Source: Anas platyrhynchos
Lineage: Eukaryota; Chordata; Aves; Anseriformes; Anatidae
DNA: 64,000 bases
Direction: 5' to 3'
NCBI RefSeq assembly: GCF_047663525.1
Contig: NC_092591.1
Coordinates: forward strand, 33,017,001-33,081,000
Both the position numbers and the translations under genes were made by a program. Below, one piece after another: positions 1 to 12,281 of this stretch (position 1 is its first letter; every line of letters starts with the position of its first letter). The notes beneath the pieces are model-generated. The model saw nothing but the letters and a program-made list of their open reading frames with translations. It ran no database searches and had not been told where the DNA came from.

Positions 1-156
1 ACATATCAGAACAAATGTCCTAATACCTCACATTAGAAAGTAAACAAATATACAGTATCATGTTAGGCAAAGTAACACCCCGGCTATTCAGCCAAGTAGC
101 AACAAACACACTCTTAGAGCACAGCCTAATATATACGTTGATGGTGTTTCACTCAC

Positions 157-189
157 CTCTGTTGGGCTGGAGCATTCATGGAGGATTTC
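157..189 (-). CDS. PPP1R14D: PPP1R14D exon 3 (33-nt exon)
   Basis: Very short exon of 11 codons ([11 protein letters not shown]) between acceptor CTTTTAG and donor GTGAGT. It aligns with the ...GNCPRPTE-type segment of the family before the last helix. Phase 0 at both ends. Confidence 0.85.
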
Positions 190-3100
190 CTAAAAGACAA
201 GAAGGAGTCATTTTAGAGTTTTATAAATTGACACTTCCCTTGAGCTACAAAAAGGACATACAATCTTACAGTACATGACAGGCTAAAAGGCAGAGGGAAG
301 CAGCCTGTAACACAGGATGCATGTGTTCTGCAGCCCAAACACCACTGCTATGTTGTATTATGACAGCAGTCCCTAACTGAAAGCCACCAAGTCCCTCTAT
401 CTGACCTGTAGTTTTAGTTTCTGTTCTTCATTAGGGACATCCAGGAGATCTTCAAGATCAATTTCAGGTCCATGAACTTGTGCCTCTGTTTTCTCTCTCA
501 GCTAAAAAGAAAAAAAAAAAAAAAAAAACAAACAAAAAAAAACACAGTTAATAAACCTTCAAGCTTTTAAGAACTCTAGAGGCCATCTTGGGAGAACTGA
601 GCACCTGAGAAGTAGCCAGTTAAAATAGAACTGTGCTGCAAAGTTGAGGTCAAGAAATAAATCATCTCAAAATAAGGAAGTTCTTGTAAAGAGGGCATGT
701 ATTCCACAGCCCCTCTGTGGTGTCTGCTACAGCCACGCATCTTGATTCATCATCTGCTCCCATCTCAACCCTTGATGACTTCTCAAGGATCATGGGCCGC
801 GAGGTGCTCCACCTCTTCAAGAATATTCAACATCAATTGCCAACTGCAGTGTGATGTAACCCAGCTTGGGACAACCCACTTCCATGAAGCTTATGTGCAG
901 GTGTTCACCAAACAGAAGTCCAGCAGGCTTAAAGAGGCACTACTAATACAAGGAGATTTAAAGCTTTTTAGCTACATACATTTATGGGAATTAAAGTTGT
1001 GTTTTTGCAGTAGAAAATTCTACTAACCACCTTGCATATTCAAAAGTGATTGTGATAACAGTGAAAGTGATAACAGTGGCATAACAGTATGGAGTATGTT
1101 AAGCAGATAAGGGGACAGTGGAAAGTCCCACTGTCCCAAAATAAGGGGGATAGGTAAGAAAAGCAAGACGAGCAGCGCAAAATCAGTAAAAACAACAAAT
1201 CATGGACCTTCTAGTCATGAGAGAAGAAGGAAAAAAAAAAAAAAAAGGGAAAAGGAGAAATTAAAGGTTGGTCAAATAATATTGTGCACATATGGTATAG
1301 TAACAAGCATCGAGTAGGTTGTGAACCTGTAGTACTCAGCCAATGAGGAAACAGGAGATAATAGAGAATATAAGGCTATGATATATGTGTGCCACGCATT
1401 CATGCTTGCTGGATGCCCACAATTGCAAATAAAAATGCTGCTTCACTGAGATCCTCTCCTGAGCCTGTTATTGTCTACAGATTGTCTCTCACACATTCAC
1501 ATGGTTGGTATTTGCACTAAGGATGTTTGGAGTCATAAAGAAACAACTATGCTTTTGAAAAGCTCAACTCTTTTGTCAGCTTTCTATAATAGGAATATGC
1601 CATAGTCTTCTTTAATGTGAGAGAGACCCCCTCCAAGCTTTGGTGATCCGAGTAATAGACTCGTTATGTTAGATGGAAACATTTGTATACTTGGACCTAA
1701 AATGTGTCTGTGTCCGTACACTTCCAAAAGCCTGTTAAGGATGGCAGGCTTTGTTTTCCTATGTATTTGCAAGATGAACCTTTAACAACATGATTACCAG
1801 TGATATTTTAACAGTAACCAGCAGAATAAGGATAATGAGTAAACAGCACAGCACCTAGTTGCTGGATGGCATTTACAGATTTATATGTAAAACATTAAAC
1901 AATAAAGGCAGTACTTACGGAAAAGAAAGAAACTATTTCTGATCAGTCATACCATGCCATGCAGGAAGTAAAAAGCAGTAGGTGTTCAGCTTGGCTACAC
2001 AGCTGATTTGACAACTAGTAATAAAAGTTGCACTTGCTGTACTATGACCCATAACAACATTTCTTAGAATAGTTTTCACGTGACTATTTAGACGACAGGT
2101 CTTGATACAGCCTGACTTTGGCTAAAGAAATAAATGGATCGGAAGGGCAATGTAGGATAAGGACATCTTATGGCTTTCCAGTTCAAGTAGGGACTGTGTT
2201 CCTACTTCCAAGCACAGGGAGTGGTCTCAAAAACCCAAATTGTCTCCTGAGCCTTAAATTTGTTGTAAAAAGCCTTGTGGCAGCAAATAGCATAGCATTC
2301 AGATTATCTGTATCAGGAGATGACGTTTGAACCTTGATGGCATTTGAACCTGCAGCGTTGTTCATTCCAACTCTGTCATATGGACTTCTGGAAGACTCTG
2401 AGGAATATTGCCCTCGCTGCCAAGGGCAGGTGGAGAAGACAAGAAGGTGAGGTAATGGAAGGCAGTGGATCTAGAGAAGCCCAGCAGGGCTAACCAAATC
2501 GTCTTGCCACAATGCACAAAGCAGGGCAGGAGGATCTGTTTTACACCTGGATGTTTACAAGTCATACATCGTGGCACATTTATTTATTTGAAAAGGTAGT
2601 ACGCAAATTTCTGTGGTACCCTATTAACAGTCTCTGACGTGGAACAGCATCACATGCAGTTCCTGGCAGGAATCTCTTCAGTTGCCCCAGCACATCAGGA
2701 AGTCAATAAAACTATTGTTCTGGAGAGGTGCTAGCAAAGGCAAGCTCCTGGCAATCTGTTCCCGTAAGGGCATGGCTGCATTTCTCACTCGTGCCTGCAG
2801 GGATTTTGTAGTAAGGAAAAAATACCTCCTTTGGGTAGCTGCTCCCAGCAAACAGCTCCCAGTTAGTTGATTCACAGAAAGCCACAAGTAACAAGGTAGC
2901 CTAACTCGTTTTTCTGAGACCTTTACAAGAGTAAATCTGTAGACTTAGACAACTGAGAGTAGCCCACAAGGAGTTGCATCTTGGACTAGGTTACTGGTGG
3001 TACCAAGAAGTGCTTTTCATCTATCTCAAGAAAGCTTCTCAGAACTAATACATTAAAACTGCAATAATTCCCAACTCAGCATGAGAACCCCATATCTTCC

Positions 3101-4804
3101 CACAAATATCAAACAGGGATATAATAATCACACAGAAAACAATGATAATAAACAACAAAAATACCAAAACCAGCAACAACAATAATAAAAAGCCTCAGAG
3201 AGAGTTCCTGAAGTTCCCCTGCTCAGGGGAGGAGCTGACATTGTTCCGTGGTGCTCAGATATGGACAACCATCCTGGAGCCCTCTCAAAATAGATAGGAA
3301 TTTCTCTGTGCCATCATGACACATAGCACAAAAATCACCTTTCCTGGGCTGTTCTAGCATGTCCACTTCCACTGCTGATTGTAATTTGAAACTGGTGATG
3401 CTCAGAGTGGAAGAGAGCATCAGAGTCCAAGTAATCATTGGCTCTTTTGTCCCCTTATCTCAAAAATGTGTTTAACATTGTACTGGGGTGTGAATATAGA
3501 AAACAGGGCAGAAAAATCTTGAGAGTTAATTTAGTCCATCCCCATCCAGGACATGATTAACCTATTTTACACAACTTGTTAAACCCATCTATTCTTCTGT
3601 CGAAGACACTTATGATCTACTGGGTTGTGAGTCAAAAAAGGTATTTTATTTTATTACAACATATGTTACCCTGCAGATTAAAGCAAAAACCACAAAGTTT
3701 CAAGCTATTTAAATAGGTTTGAGACCCTGAGGTGCAATTTACTACACCCTAAAGGAATTACCCCATCTCAAAAGTGGAAAAGCACTGTCCCCTCTGAAAG
3801 CTCCCAGTGTAAGTGCCATTTATCTAAGCACAAAATAGGAATAGAAGTGACAGTAATGGGTTAAAATTTCAGGGTACCCAGTCAGTGCTGACTTAAATAT
3901 CACATCTCTGTGGAAAAAAAATGCCACATACCCTACAACAGCCTAAAGTAAATACTTGTACCATTCAGGTGCTGTACCTAAACACTCCTACTAAACCTTT
4001 CCTAGTTTGACCACTCTCAGATATGCAGGAAGGATTTGGGACTGATTGTTCCTCTAGTTAAGGAAAATGCAGGGAGGAAGACAGCTCTAGGGGTCTGTGA
4101 AGGTTTAAGGTCTCTATACACATCATCTCAGCGTGTGTTTTGTCTTTCTTCCCCTGCTGCCAGTAGTGTGTCCAGAGTCTGCAGCTACATCATTTATCCT
4201 GAGTGCCTCATTCAAACAGCAGCTATAGCCACACTGCTGTGACCAAAAGGGACAAAAATACACTGAACACCTCTAATCCAGCTAATACAGCTTGCAGCAA
4301 AGCCACTGACCACACAGAGCTTAGCAGCATGTGGCTTGGTACACCTGCCTAAGTTTTGCTACTTGTGCTGAGCAATAGCTGTCCTCCCAGCAGGTGTAAT
4401 ACCAGACAGCTTATAGCTAGCTGGAATACATCAATACAGGCTTCTCTGACTGTGGGCACACCATTCAAAGAGAGTACTGTTGCAGGTGGCAATAGGATAC
4501 CTGACAAAGATGGAAGACAAGGATCTGTTTCCAGTAAGGCAGAGGAAGCTTTGTCCCAGCACACAGAGCCCTTGTCCCATTCATCTAACGAGCGAGGGGC
4601 TGATTTGCCCCAACTACTCACCGGGTACTGGTACAGCTCCTGCAGCTGGGCATCAACCCATTCCTCCAGGTCTAGCCAGCGCTGTAGGTCCTTGCGGTTG
4701 TACTTTATGGTTAGCTTGCCCAGTTTCCTGTGTGATGATTCCTCCCCAGGTTTCTCTGGAGTCTGGAAAGTCACCCGGGGCAGTGTGCCGGAGTTCCTGG
4801 CCAT
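157..4804 (-). CDS. PPP1R14D: PPP1R14D, protein phosphatase 1 inhibitor subunit 14D (partial, 3' end beyond left edge)
   Basis: Member of the CPI-17/PHI family of small cytosolic proteins that inhibit PP1 (myosin phosphatase) once a conserved Thr is phosphorylated. Three exons are visible on the minus strand: 4804-4622, 501-406 and 189-157, all joined in phase 0, giving 104 residues. The signature stretch [15 protein letters not shown] puts the regulatory Thr at residue 32. It is followed by a [10 protein letters not shown] helix, then an acidic EIDLEDLLD segment in exon 2 and CSSPTE in exon 3. These match PPP1R14D better than 14A-C, especially QRWL, WVDAQ and EIDLE. The last exon, with the C-terminal helix, should lie left of base 1. 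The start is the first in-frame ATG after an upstream stop, with A at -3 and G at +4. The gene is head-to-head with SPINT1, as expected from synteny. The N-terminus before the conserved core is short and family-specific. Confidence 0.9.
406..501 (-). CDS. PPP1R14D: PPP1R14D exon 2
   Basis: 96 nt (32 codons) between acceptor TTTTTAG and donor GTCAGA. It encodes LREKTEAQ...EIDLEDLLD...EEQKLKLQ, the acidic middle segment typical of PPP1R14D. Phase 0 on both sides. The acceptor lies against an A-rich tract on the plus strand, i.e. a long pyrimidine tract in the sense direction. Confidence 0.88.
504..542 (+). repeat. A-rich tract
   Basis: Nearly pure A run with single G and C interruptions, directly upstream (sense strand) of PPP1R14D exon 2. 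It therefore serves as the polypyrimidine tract of that acceptor. Confidence 0.9.
1051..1501 (+). mobile_element. Solo-LTR-like element (old endogenous retrovirus remnant)
   Basis: The order of signals matches a retroviral LTR on the plus strand. A CCAAT box is at 1340-1344, a TATA-like AATATAA at 1367-1373, and a poly(A) signal AATAAA at 1428-1433. A GT-rich U5-like stretch follows (GCCTGTTATTGTCTAC), and the end is CA-rich. TGTGA at 1051 and TCACA at 1489-1493 or 1497-1501 could be terminal inverted repeats. I found no target-site duplication and no primer-binding site or internal genes, so both boundaries are approximate. It lies inside PPP1R14D intron 1 in antisense orientation to the gene. 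Confidence 0.5.
4622..4804 (-). CDS. PPP1R14D: PPP1R14D exon 1 (coding part)
   Basis: 61 codons from ATG at 4804 to QYP, then donor GTGAGT (4621-4616). It carries the phospho-Thr core TIKY. Just upstream the 5' leader reads (GAG)6 GAA GAA in frame, preceded by an in-frame TGA, so no longer in-frame ATG start is available unless an upstream exon splices in. Confidence 0.9.
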
Positions 4805-4812
4805 CCTCACTG

Positions 4813-4841
4813 CTTCTTCCTCCTCCTCCTCCTCCTCTCCA
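4813..4841 (-). repeat. GAG triplet repeat in PPP1R14D 5' leader
   Basis: (GAG)6 followed by GAA GAA on the minus strand, ending about 9 nt before the start codon. It is in frame with the start but preceded by an in-frame stop and has no ATG, so it is read as untranslated leader. Confidence 0.85.
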
Positions 4842-4849
4842 CCTGCAGG

Positions 4850-7800
4850 ATCTCACCTTCCCGTGGGCCGCTCTCCTCTGTCTCTTAACCAGTATCTCCC
4901 TGCAATTCGTGGCTCAGGGCACAAGCTCCTCGCTTTCACCAAAGGCAGGCAGCATCAGTGATGCCAGGGAGCACGGTGGGGGACAGCACGTAGCTGGGGC
5001 AGCGTCCGGGCGCAGGCTCTTGGGTTTCACAACCAGCACTGCTGACGAGCAGGGAGGGAGGGGAGAGGGGTTGTTGTAATAGCATCTGCTGTTAAAAGAA
5101 GCCAAGTGAAGCAGGGAACTGATAAACAAGGTTTGTTAATATTTAACGCAAGCCAGTTCCAAGAAGTGGCGGGAGGTGGGGAAGAAGGAGGTTTTAAATT
5201 ACTTTTCCTACAGGTGTAACTGATGTGCATGTGCAAATCCAGAGGGCTGATCCATACATCATTCATTAAATCCTGTGGAGTTTGAGCTCCACCAGCCGCT
5301 GTGAACTCCTAACACCTGCAGCTACAGGGTTTGGTTCCCACTTAAATGGCACAGGTGCCATGGTAGGGCTGCAGCACTAGACCCACCACAGGTAAGGAGA
5401 ATCAGTCTGGGGTCAGGTGGCCACATCTACTCTTTTATAAGGATAGGAATAGTGGGGTCACTGCTGTTGCAAGCCAACCTCTGTCTCAGCAGTCCCATTT
5501 TACATTGCTGTAAGTTCAGTCTAGCTTTCTCAAATATCTTTTTGTAGAAATCTTGGTGACCTGATCATCTGAGCAAGGCACTTCTGAGAGAAAACAAAAT
5601 CTATGCTCTTTAAAAAATTGTACAGGATGGGGTGTAATAGCATACCTATCGAGGGATAAAGCATTATCTTCTTCGCACAGGAAGGTATTTATGGTAAACA
5701 GGATAATGCTAAAACATTGTAAACTGTCACGATATTCGTCATTGATTAATTTATAGTCTCTTTCTTACTGGAATATGGGTTAAAGTTCTGCAACATTATT
5801 CCCCTATCCCATTTTAGAGGGACACGTGAGCAGCACTGATCAGAGGGGCAGAAATCAGATGAGACGTGTTTATGAGGTGTCAGGGCAGCAGGAAGCCCAT
5901 CCCTATTTCTGGTGCTATATCACACCTGTTTATCCATCTGTCCCCAGAGCCTTCCCATGACCTGCACTGGGTGCTGCCCTGTCACACAGATCAACCCACC
6001 AAGCTTTTATGTCATGAAGCAGATCAGCATCTTCAATCCCATGGTTTTTGCGGAAATAATAAGTAAGGTGGAGACTGGCTTTCTCTGGAAGTCAGACCCA
6101 GGCCCCCTGCCAAAACCACATCACTGTGCCCAGAGGTGGTGGCACAGCCAGCCAGCAGCAACTCCTACACAGGCTGGTAGAAAAATAAGCAGGGATGTTC
6201 CAGCCCTTCTTCTCAACTTGAATTTGGGGGAATTAAAAAAATATATATATTTTCTGACAGACAATTCCACAAAATGTTTATCCTGAAGCTTACTCCAGCT
6301 CCATTAAAGGGATAAAGTATGAAATTATACCTAAAACTGGTATCATGTCACCTGCTTTTCAGACAGACTGAAGCTTCTATTCAGAAACCAGCTGTCAGCT
6401 AATTAGTTTGCTAAGCTTGCCCCATTTTTCATCGCTGCTTGACCTCATTCACCCCCTAGTCTCACTCCTAAAGCTGTCTTACTTAGAGCAAAATTTCTCA
6501 AAAAATCCATACTACCAGAGGGTGGGAGCATACTCCCTGAGGAGAGATTCTTAACAGTTAAAAAATCTTGCAAAACCTATGAATAAGCTTATAACACGTT
6601 TACAACTGTTGACTTTTCAAAGGTTAATAGACAATCCAAACACGAGGTAAATCTGGACCAAAGGACACACTTTGCCAGGTATTAAATTGTCTCCCAGCAG
6701 AAGGGCTCTATCTTGGTGTTCAAAGTCTGACTTTTTTTTTTTTTTTTCAGATGGGCGAAAGCAACCTACATTTTCCTTGGTCCCACTGCCACGACTGATG
6801 ACAGATTTTCCTGCAGAACTCCAGGCAGGCTAGCATTAAAACAAGAAAAAGCAGTCCATCCAAACATTTGTAGTGGCTGAAGCTGGCAGTGAAGTTGTCC
6901 CCTTCCTTCATTACACATGCTGACCCTGGTGCTCGTCCTTAGGTCAGGTGAGCTCTGCATGGAAGATGGAGCTTGCCCTGTTAATCCTCTGTCAGCTGAG
7001 CTGAATTTATGAAGCATGGGATGGGTGTGAGGACGAGGGGAGTGCACCCTACCCTAATGGCAGCTGCCTGTTGTTCGAGCAGATGGAGCCTCTCTTGACT
7101 GGTAACCCCACTTGAGCGTGACCAATGGGCTGAGATACCATACCTGAGAAGGGCCACAGGCAGATTCACTGTCTGTGCTTTATCAGCAAAGCTACGAGCA
7201 GCCCCTGGTGCCCTCGTGCTGCTTGGGCAGTGTCACCACACAGGGGAGCAGGTTGGTCTCCCTTAGGAGATCTGCACGCCAAACCGAGCTGCACTACAGG
7301 ATGTTTATTATCCTGCTCTGGGTTATAAGCGCTTAGTCATGAATTCTTTGTAGCAAGAAGGTGGCGATGCAAAAATAAATGTTTACAGATAAAGTGGGCC
7401 TCCCTCTGTCACAAGCTGCTCTAATCAATCATTAAAGCAGGAGGAAGAAGCAAAAAGGCAATGTGTAAAATCACCCCGTGAGGGCGCGGTAGAGGTTCCT
7501 GTGGGCACAGGATCAGGTGCCTCGTGCAGGATGGGCAGCGTTGTTCCTTAGGAGGGAGGCAGCATCTCCCATGGGTACACCAGCCACCTGCCCAAGGAGG
7601 GAGCTTTTGCCTCTGAGAGGAGCGGGGTGGGATTCAATACCACAAAAGGTGGGCTTTTGCGATGGTCTAGGGCCCCAACCGAGGAGGGCCACCAAGCTGA
7701 ACACGTGTGTCATGGTGCCAAACAGCTGAGGCACTGGAGCAAATGAGTGCAAGAGGTGGATCCGGTTACGGTCCTCCTGGAGCTCACGCTGTCCACCCCA

Positions 7801-10800
7801 CACCTGTGACCGAAGCCGGTGCTCCTCTTTCTCTCTAGGCTGACGGCTGTTACGCACCCTCAATAATTCAGCAGGGCCCCAGCTCCTCTTTCCGGAGAAG
7901 CTGGATGGCCTCTTACCCTCGCGTCCCAGCCCAGAGAGGATTGTTTTTTTTCCTTCAAGACAGCCAGGAGCCACTCTCCACCTGCTTTAGAAAATAATCA
8001 CTTTCCCTGTGGTTACAAACATGGTAGTTAGCACAAATTAAGCCGGGAAAGGCAGCAGAGGTGACTGTACTGATGCTACATTGACACCACAAGGTAAAGA
8101 TGTTCTTGATTCTCTTGTGGGCAGCAGCAGGCACTGAAGTAACTCTGTGGATCAGAAAACAGACTGGGCTGGAGGTCAGAAGAGCCCTGTGGCAGCCCTG
8201 GTACCCCTGCACCCCAGCTTCACTGCCCTCACCCTCTGGTGCCTCCCCTGCAGCATGGAAACTGAAAAAGCTGCCCCATTGCCCCTGAGCTCTCGCTAGA
8301 TAAGGAGACCATATTGTCCATTCCCAGCCCCTGAATATCTGGGGAAGCAGCCGGGGTGCTTCAGCACACACAGCCCTCACCGGAGCAGCAGTGCTGCCTT
8401 CCCACCTGCAGGTGGAGAGCCTTGGTGCTCCTCAGCGGTGACTAAGTACTCCTCCTCTCTGGAATACTGAGGGACAAACAGCTCCCAGCATTTGTATTTG
8501 ACTGGGGAACCCCAAAGTGGGGACTTGGCACCACCTCAAGAAGCAGCCCTGTCCCAGCAGTAAAGGCAAGGGGCTCAGAGAGGCAGCCCGCAGCCCCCTC
8601 GGCCTTGGTAATGCAGTCAGAAGGGTGAGGGCTGAAGGCTCTTGTTAAAAGGCAATGTGAATTAAATGCCACTAACTGGGGATCATTGGAAAATCCGTCC
8701 GTGTTTGTTTTGGTTCCTAAAGTGTATGTTTTGATCTCCACCCCCAAATGCAAGGGAAAGCAGAGGAGGCACTGGCAGTGGGCCTAAAGGTGTCAAAGAC
8801 TACAGCTTCCCAGGGGCTGTGGTGTCTGCAGGAAGGGAGGGAGAAGGGGGGGCCTGGGGAACACCACAGCCCAGCAAGAACAGCTCGGGTCACCTGTGGG
8901 AACTTCAATGGGAAATGTTAAATTTTATCAGCTTCCTGCAAATTGAAGGCTCTTTGCTTCACAAAAGGAGCCATTTCCATACCTATCTCCCTATAGGAGC
9001 CTACTGCAGACATGGTGAAAATGCAGATGCTTCTGCAGCATAACAGGTTTCAGCACAATTTCCCCTTCTTCCTTTTCTAGCACTCCTGTACTTAACAGCT
9101 TACCGTGACTAGCAACAATAAAATAAGAGGCACAGCACCGTGCAGGATGACAGACAGGAACTTCCCCACAGAAAGAGTCCTCCCTCCCCACAGCTGCCCT
9201 TGGTAAGGTGGGAAAGGCTCTGGTGAGGACTCAGCAGCCTGTCACCCTTTCCCTGGCTTGGCTCCTCAGGACAGGTGGTTAGTCATGGCCTGCTGAGATC
9301 CCTCCCCGTCTCCTTCCTTTGCCACAGCTTTGTGCCGTCACTTGCATCCGGGTCTCGCCCCTAAACCACACCAGGAGGTTTAACCTGAGGCAAATACGAC
9401 AAAACAAGCAAGCAAGCAAACCTGTCTCCCAAGTGCTAGTTACACACGGAGCGGTTCCCAGATACAGCCAGGCAGAACGGAGCGGCTGTCAGGAAGTCAC
9501 TGCAAGCTGTGATGCCACTTGGCTGGGCAAAAGGGACCTGGAGGAAGTCTTCCTTGTTTTTTCTGCCTTTTTGGGACCCTTCCTCCCAGCAACTGGGCAC
9601 CCACCTTGTGGGTGCTGGGTCTGCACAGCGGTCACATCAAGGTAGGTGACGCAGGTTACCACTCATTTTTTTTACAAGCCGTGCATGTCTAAAAGCTACA
9701 ATTCTAGTCAAATATTAAGCCAGTGTGTATTTTAACCCCCACAGTAAGCTGCTGAATAGCTATTATTGCAGGACCCAGAGCAGACACTTCTCAGCCCATA
9801 AAAGACAAACATTAACTATGACTCACTGTTTCAGGACCCCTTTAAAAACACTCCCAAGCCATAAAATCACACAGCCTGCTTTCTCTTCACGCTAATATGA
9901 GTAACACACAGCTCAGCTGGAGTCATGGGAAATTATTTGTTTGCTAGCAGATGAAGCCTGAGATGGGAGCTCTGGGTTAGGTGAACAGGGAGCAGGCTAC
10001 TGAGATGGAAGGAAAGATGCTGCAATGGAGAGCGGTTCCTAACAGAAATCCTTGATTTTGGGACTAATCTCAGTTAAAACATTGATTACTGAACCTCCCC
10101 AGAACAAATTGGCATATTTAGAAATGCTGCTGGCATAGAGGTGGGATGCATCACTTCTACAATGGCGGACAAAAAGCATGATGTTTAAAAGTCAAATAAA
10201 GAAGCCAGACCCATCTGCCAAGATGAAGAAGTGGGTCAAATTCAAGAATATAAAGAATATAAAAAGTAAGGTCACATTTTTAGGAAATGGTCACAAGAAT
10301 TTTAGCTGGAGGCTGATCAGCTGAAAATGGCAGAAAGAACAAGTCCAAGATCCACTAAAGATGTACTGTTCATAAGATGGCTCTTCAGTGAACCTATGAA
10401 TGATACTGAAATGATCCTAAGATGTATTCAGCAATGGATTTCCATCAGAGAGACTGAAGATTAAATACTTGATAATGGTGATCCATTTTTAGCCTAAGGC
10501 ATATAATTTTATAACACATTTAATAATAACCAAAAAAAAATTAAAAAAAAATGGAAAACAGACAGAAAAAAAAGACACTAAGATAACAAAGGGGGAATGG
10601 AGACTGCCATAAAAGAAGTGATTAAAAGATCATGGCTGGCTTCCACTAGCAAAATGAAGACTGAGTTAGGATATGATTTCACTAAAGTAAATACACCTGA
10701 AGAAGATAATAGGAGAGAAGCTTTTGAAATTAAAGGACAATAATGCACAAGAAAAATAAATATAAGGTGTATAAAGTAAGTATAAATACTTTAATGGTGA

Positions 10801-12281
10801 GTAGCAGAAAAGCTTGCAGCATGACACTAGCACAGCCTTCGGATGGGAGCAAAAGGGATTACATCCCCTAGTCTAAAGGTGAGGCTTGATTAGTTTATGA
10901 AGGGGCTCACTCTTCTGTAAACATTTAAAACAGGGGGAGGAGGAGCACAAGGGAGGGCTTGAGTGCCTCAGGCAGTGCAGAATAAAAGACAACCTTGTCA
11001 TTTATTTATTTATTTATTATTTCCCCAGCATCAGGGGTACCACAGACAGAAACAAGCAGCAGGAATTGAAATGCGAGACAACAGCAAGGCCCCCAAAACT
11101 GCAAAGGTAGCTGCTGCCCAAAGCACAGCCATTGCTCACCATCTCTTCTCAAAGATTTGCCAATCAATACCATCTCACATTTGCTTCTGCCTTTGAAGTG
11201 ATGCAATGTTTCATTAAAAATAACGTCCAGGCAAATTACAAGCACCCTCTGCCCTCCCAAGCACTATGACGGAGGGCTAAGAAGACTTTACTCAGGGGTT
11301 TAGGAGTGCTTGCAGAGGGAGTGGTGACACTGATGTAGCTGGTGAACAGGGGAATTTGATCCTAGCTCTGCAAATAGAAACAGGAAGGTAAAACACGCAC
11401 CCAAGTTACAGCAGGCAGCCTTTCTGCTCCTGTTTGGGGCTGATCTGTATGAGAGTGGAGCACTGCAACATGGCTCACCAGGGGGCTGAGCACCAAAAAG
11501 TCTCACCGCAGTGGTGCAGGGGCTGCTGCCAGGTACACTGCCAAGGGTTTTCACCAGAGGAGTATTATGTCCCAAAAGCAGGGAATGAATGGTTTTGAGC
11601 ATGAAGTGCCTGGAAGTGGATTCAGGCCACGAGGCCAAGGCAGGGGGCTGACTCATTTGGGTCAGTGAGACCTGGGATCCCTGCCACCCCACCGGTGGTG
11701 ATGCTGCGCTGCGAGGGCTACCACCATAGGACATGTGCTTACAGTTTTCAGCACAACCCATTTGGGCTTTTGGGCCGGCTGAAGCATAGGGATGGAGTGT
11801 GTGCCCTTGCACCTGCGTGACCAACAGTACCACTCTGGGACAAATAGGACTGTGCTGGGTGCTCCCATGAGAGCCTTCGCTCCCCTTGCCAGTGCAGTGG
11901 GAAATGGTATCACCCTGCTCTCCTCCCCTTCCTCTTACGCAATGCAGCCAGGAGGGGAGTGACTTGATTTTTTTTTTTCCTCTCTCTGGGAGTTGGTTTG
12001 CACTTCCTGCCCCTTCCGTGCCTTTGTCTTCACTGGACGCTGCCGAGGGCACACCTGAGGGGTGAAGGCACAGGGGGACAAGGGGGACACCCTTCTCCTA
12101 GCATCGGTCCCACCTGAGACTGCACAGGTGGGAGCCGAGAGCGTTTGTCTGGGGGTGAGCTGCAGGGTGGGGGGACACTTCGGCCACTGTGGGGAGAGCA
12201 GGGACCTGGAGCGTGGCCAAAAGGTGGCATGTAGCTGGGCACCATCCCTCTTAGCTTCATCTGTCTTCTCTCTCCCTTTAG
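4850..12281. other. Divergent intergenic interval PPP1R14D / SPINT1
   Basis: About 7.4 kb with no supported coding exon. The first few hundred bases hold the presumed PPP1R14D promoter. A T-rich tract lies at about 6731-6747 and the stretch 10.1-10.9 kb is A+T-rich. The first (non-coding) SPINT1 exon and its promoter must lie here or just upstream of 12.28 kb, because the coding exon begins with a strong acceptor, but I could not locate it. Confidence 0.6.
5122..5147 (-). promoter_or_regulatory. FOX-type and HNF1-type motif pair upstream of PPP1R14D
   Basis: GTTAATATTTAAC at 5135-5147 matches the HNF1 palindrome GTTAATNATTAAC at 12 of 13 positions. ATAAACA at 5122-5128 fits the forkhead consensus. 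The pair lies about 330 bp upstream of the PPP1R14D start codon. The human orthologue is known as a gastrointestinal and brain PP1 inhibitor, so an HNF1/FOXA input would be sensible. Binding is inferred from sequence only. Confidence 0.45.

Larger units (their letters stand above)
502..4621 (-). other. PPP1R14D intron 1
   Basis: About 4.1 kb of non-coding DNA. It contains poly(A) tracts (504-542, about 1230-1247), the solo-LTR-like element at 1051-1501, and otherwise unremarkable A+T-rich sequence. No additional exon could be supported. Confidence 0.75.

Noticed and set aside
4356-5079. Two plus-strand frames of about 200 codons across PPP1R14D exon 1
   Set aside because: They are shadows opposite the real PPP1R14D exon and its GC-rich leader.
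6731-6750. Long T tract followed by CAG as a splice acceptor for a SPINT1 leader exon
   Set aside because: No donor-bracketed exon or supporting signal follows; likely a simple poly(T) run.
11300-12052. 250-codon minus-strand frame upstream of SPINT1
   Set aside because: No recognisable domain or splice context; low-complexity composition typical of GC-rich non-coding DNA.
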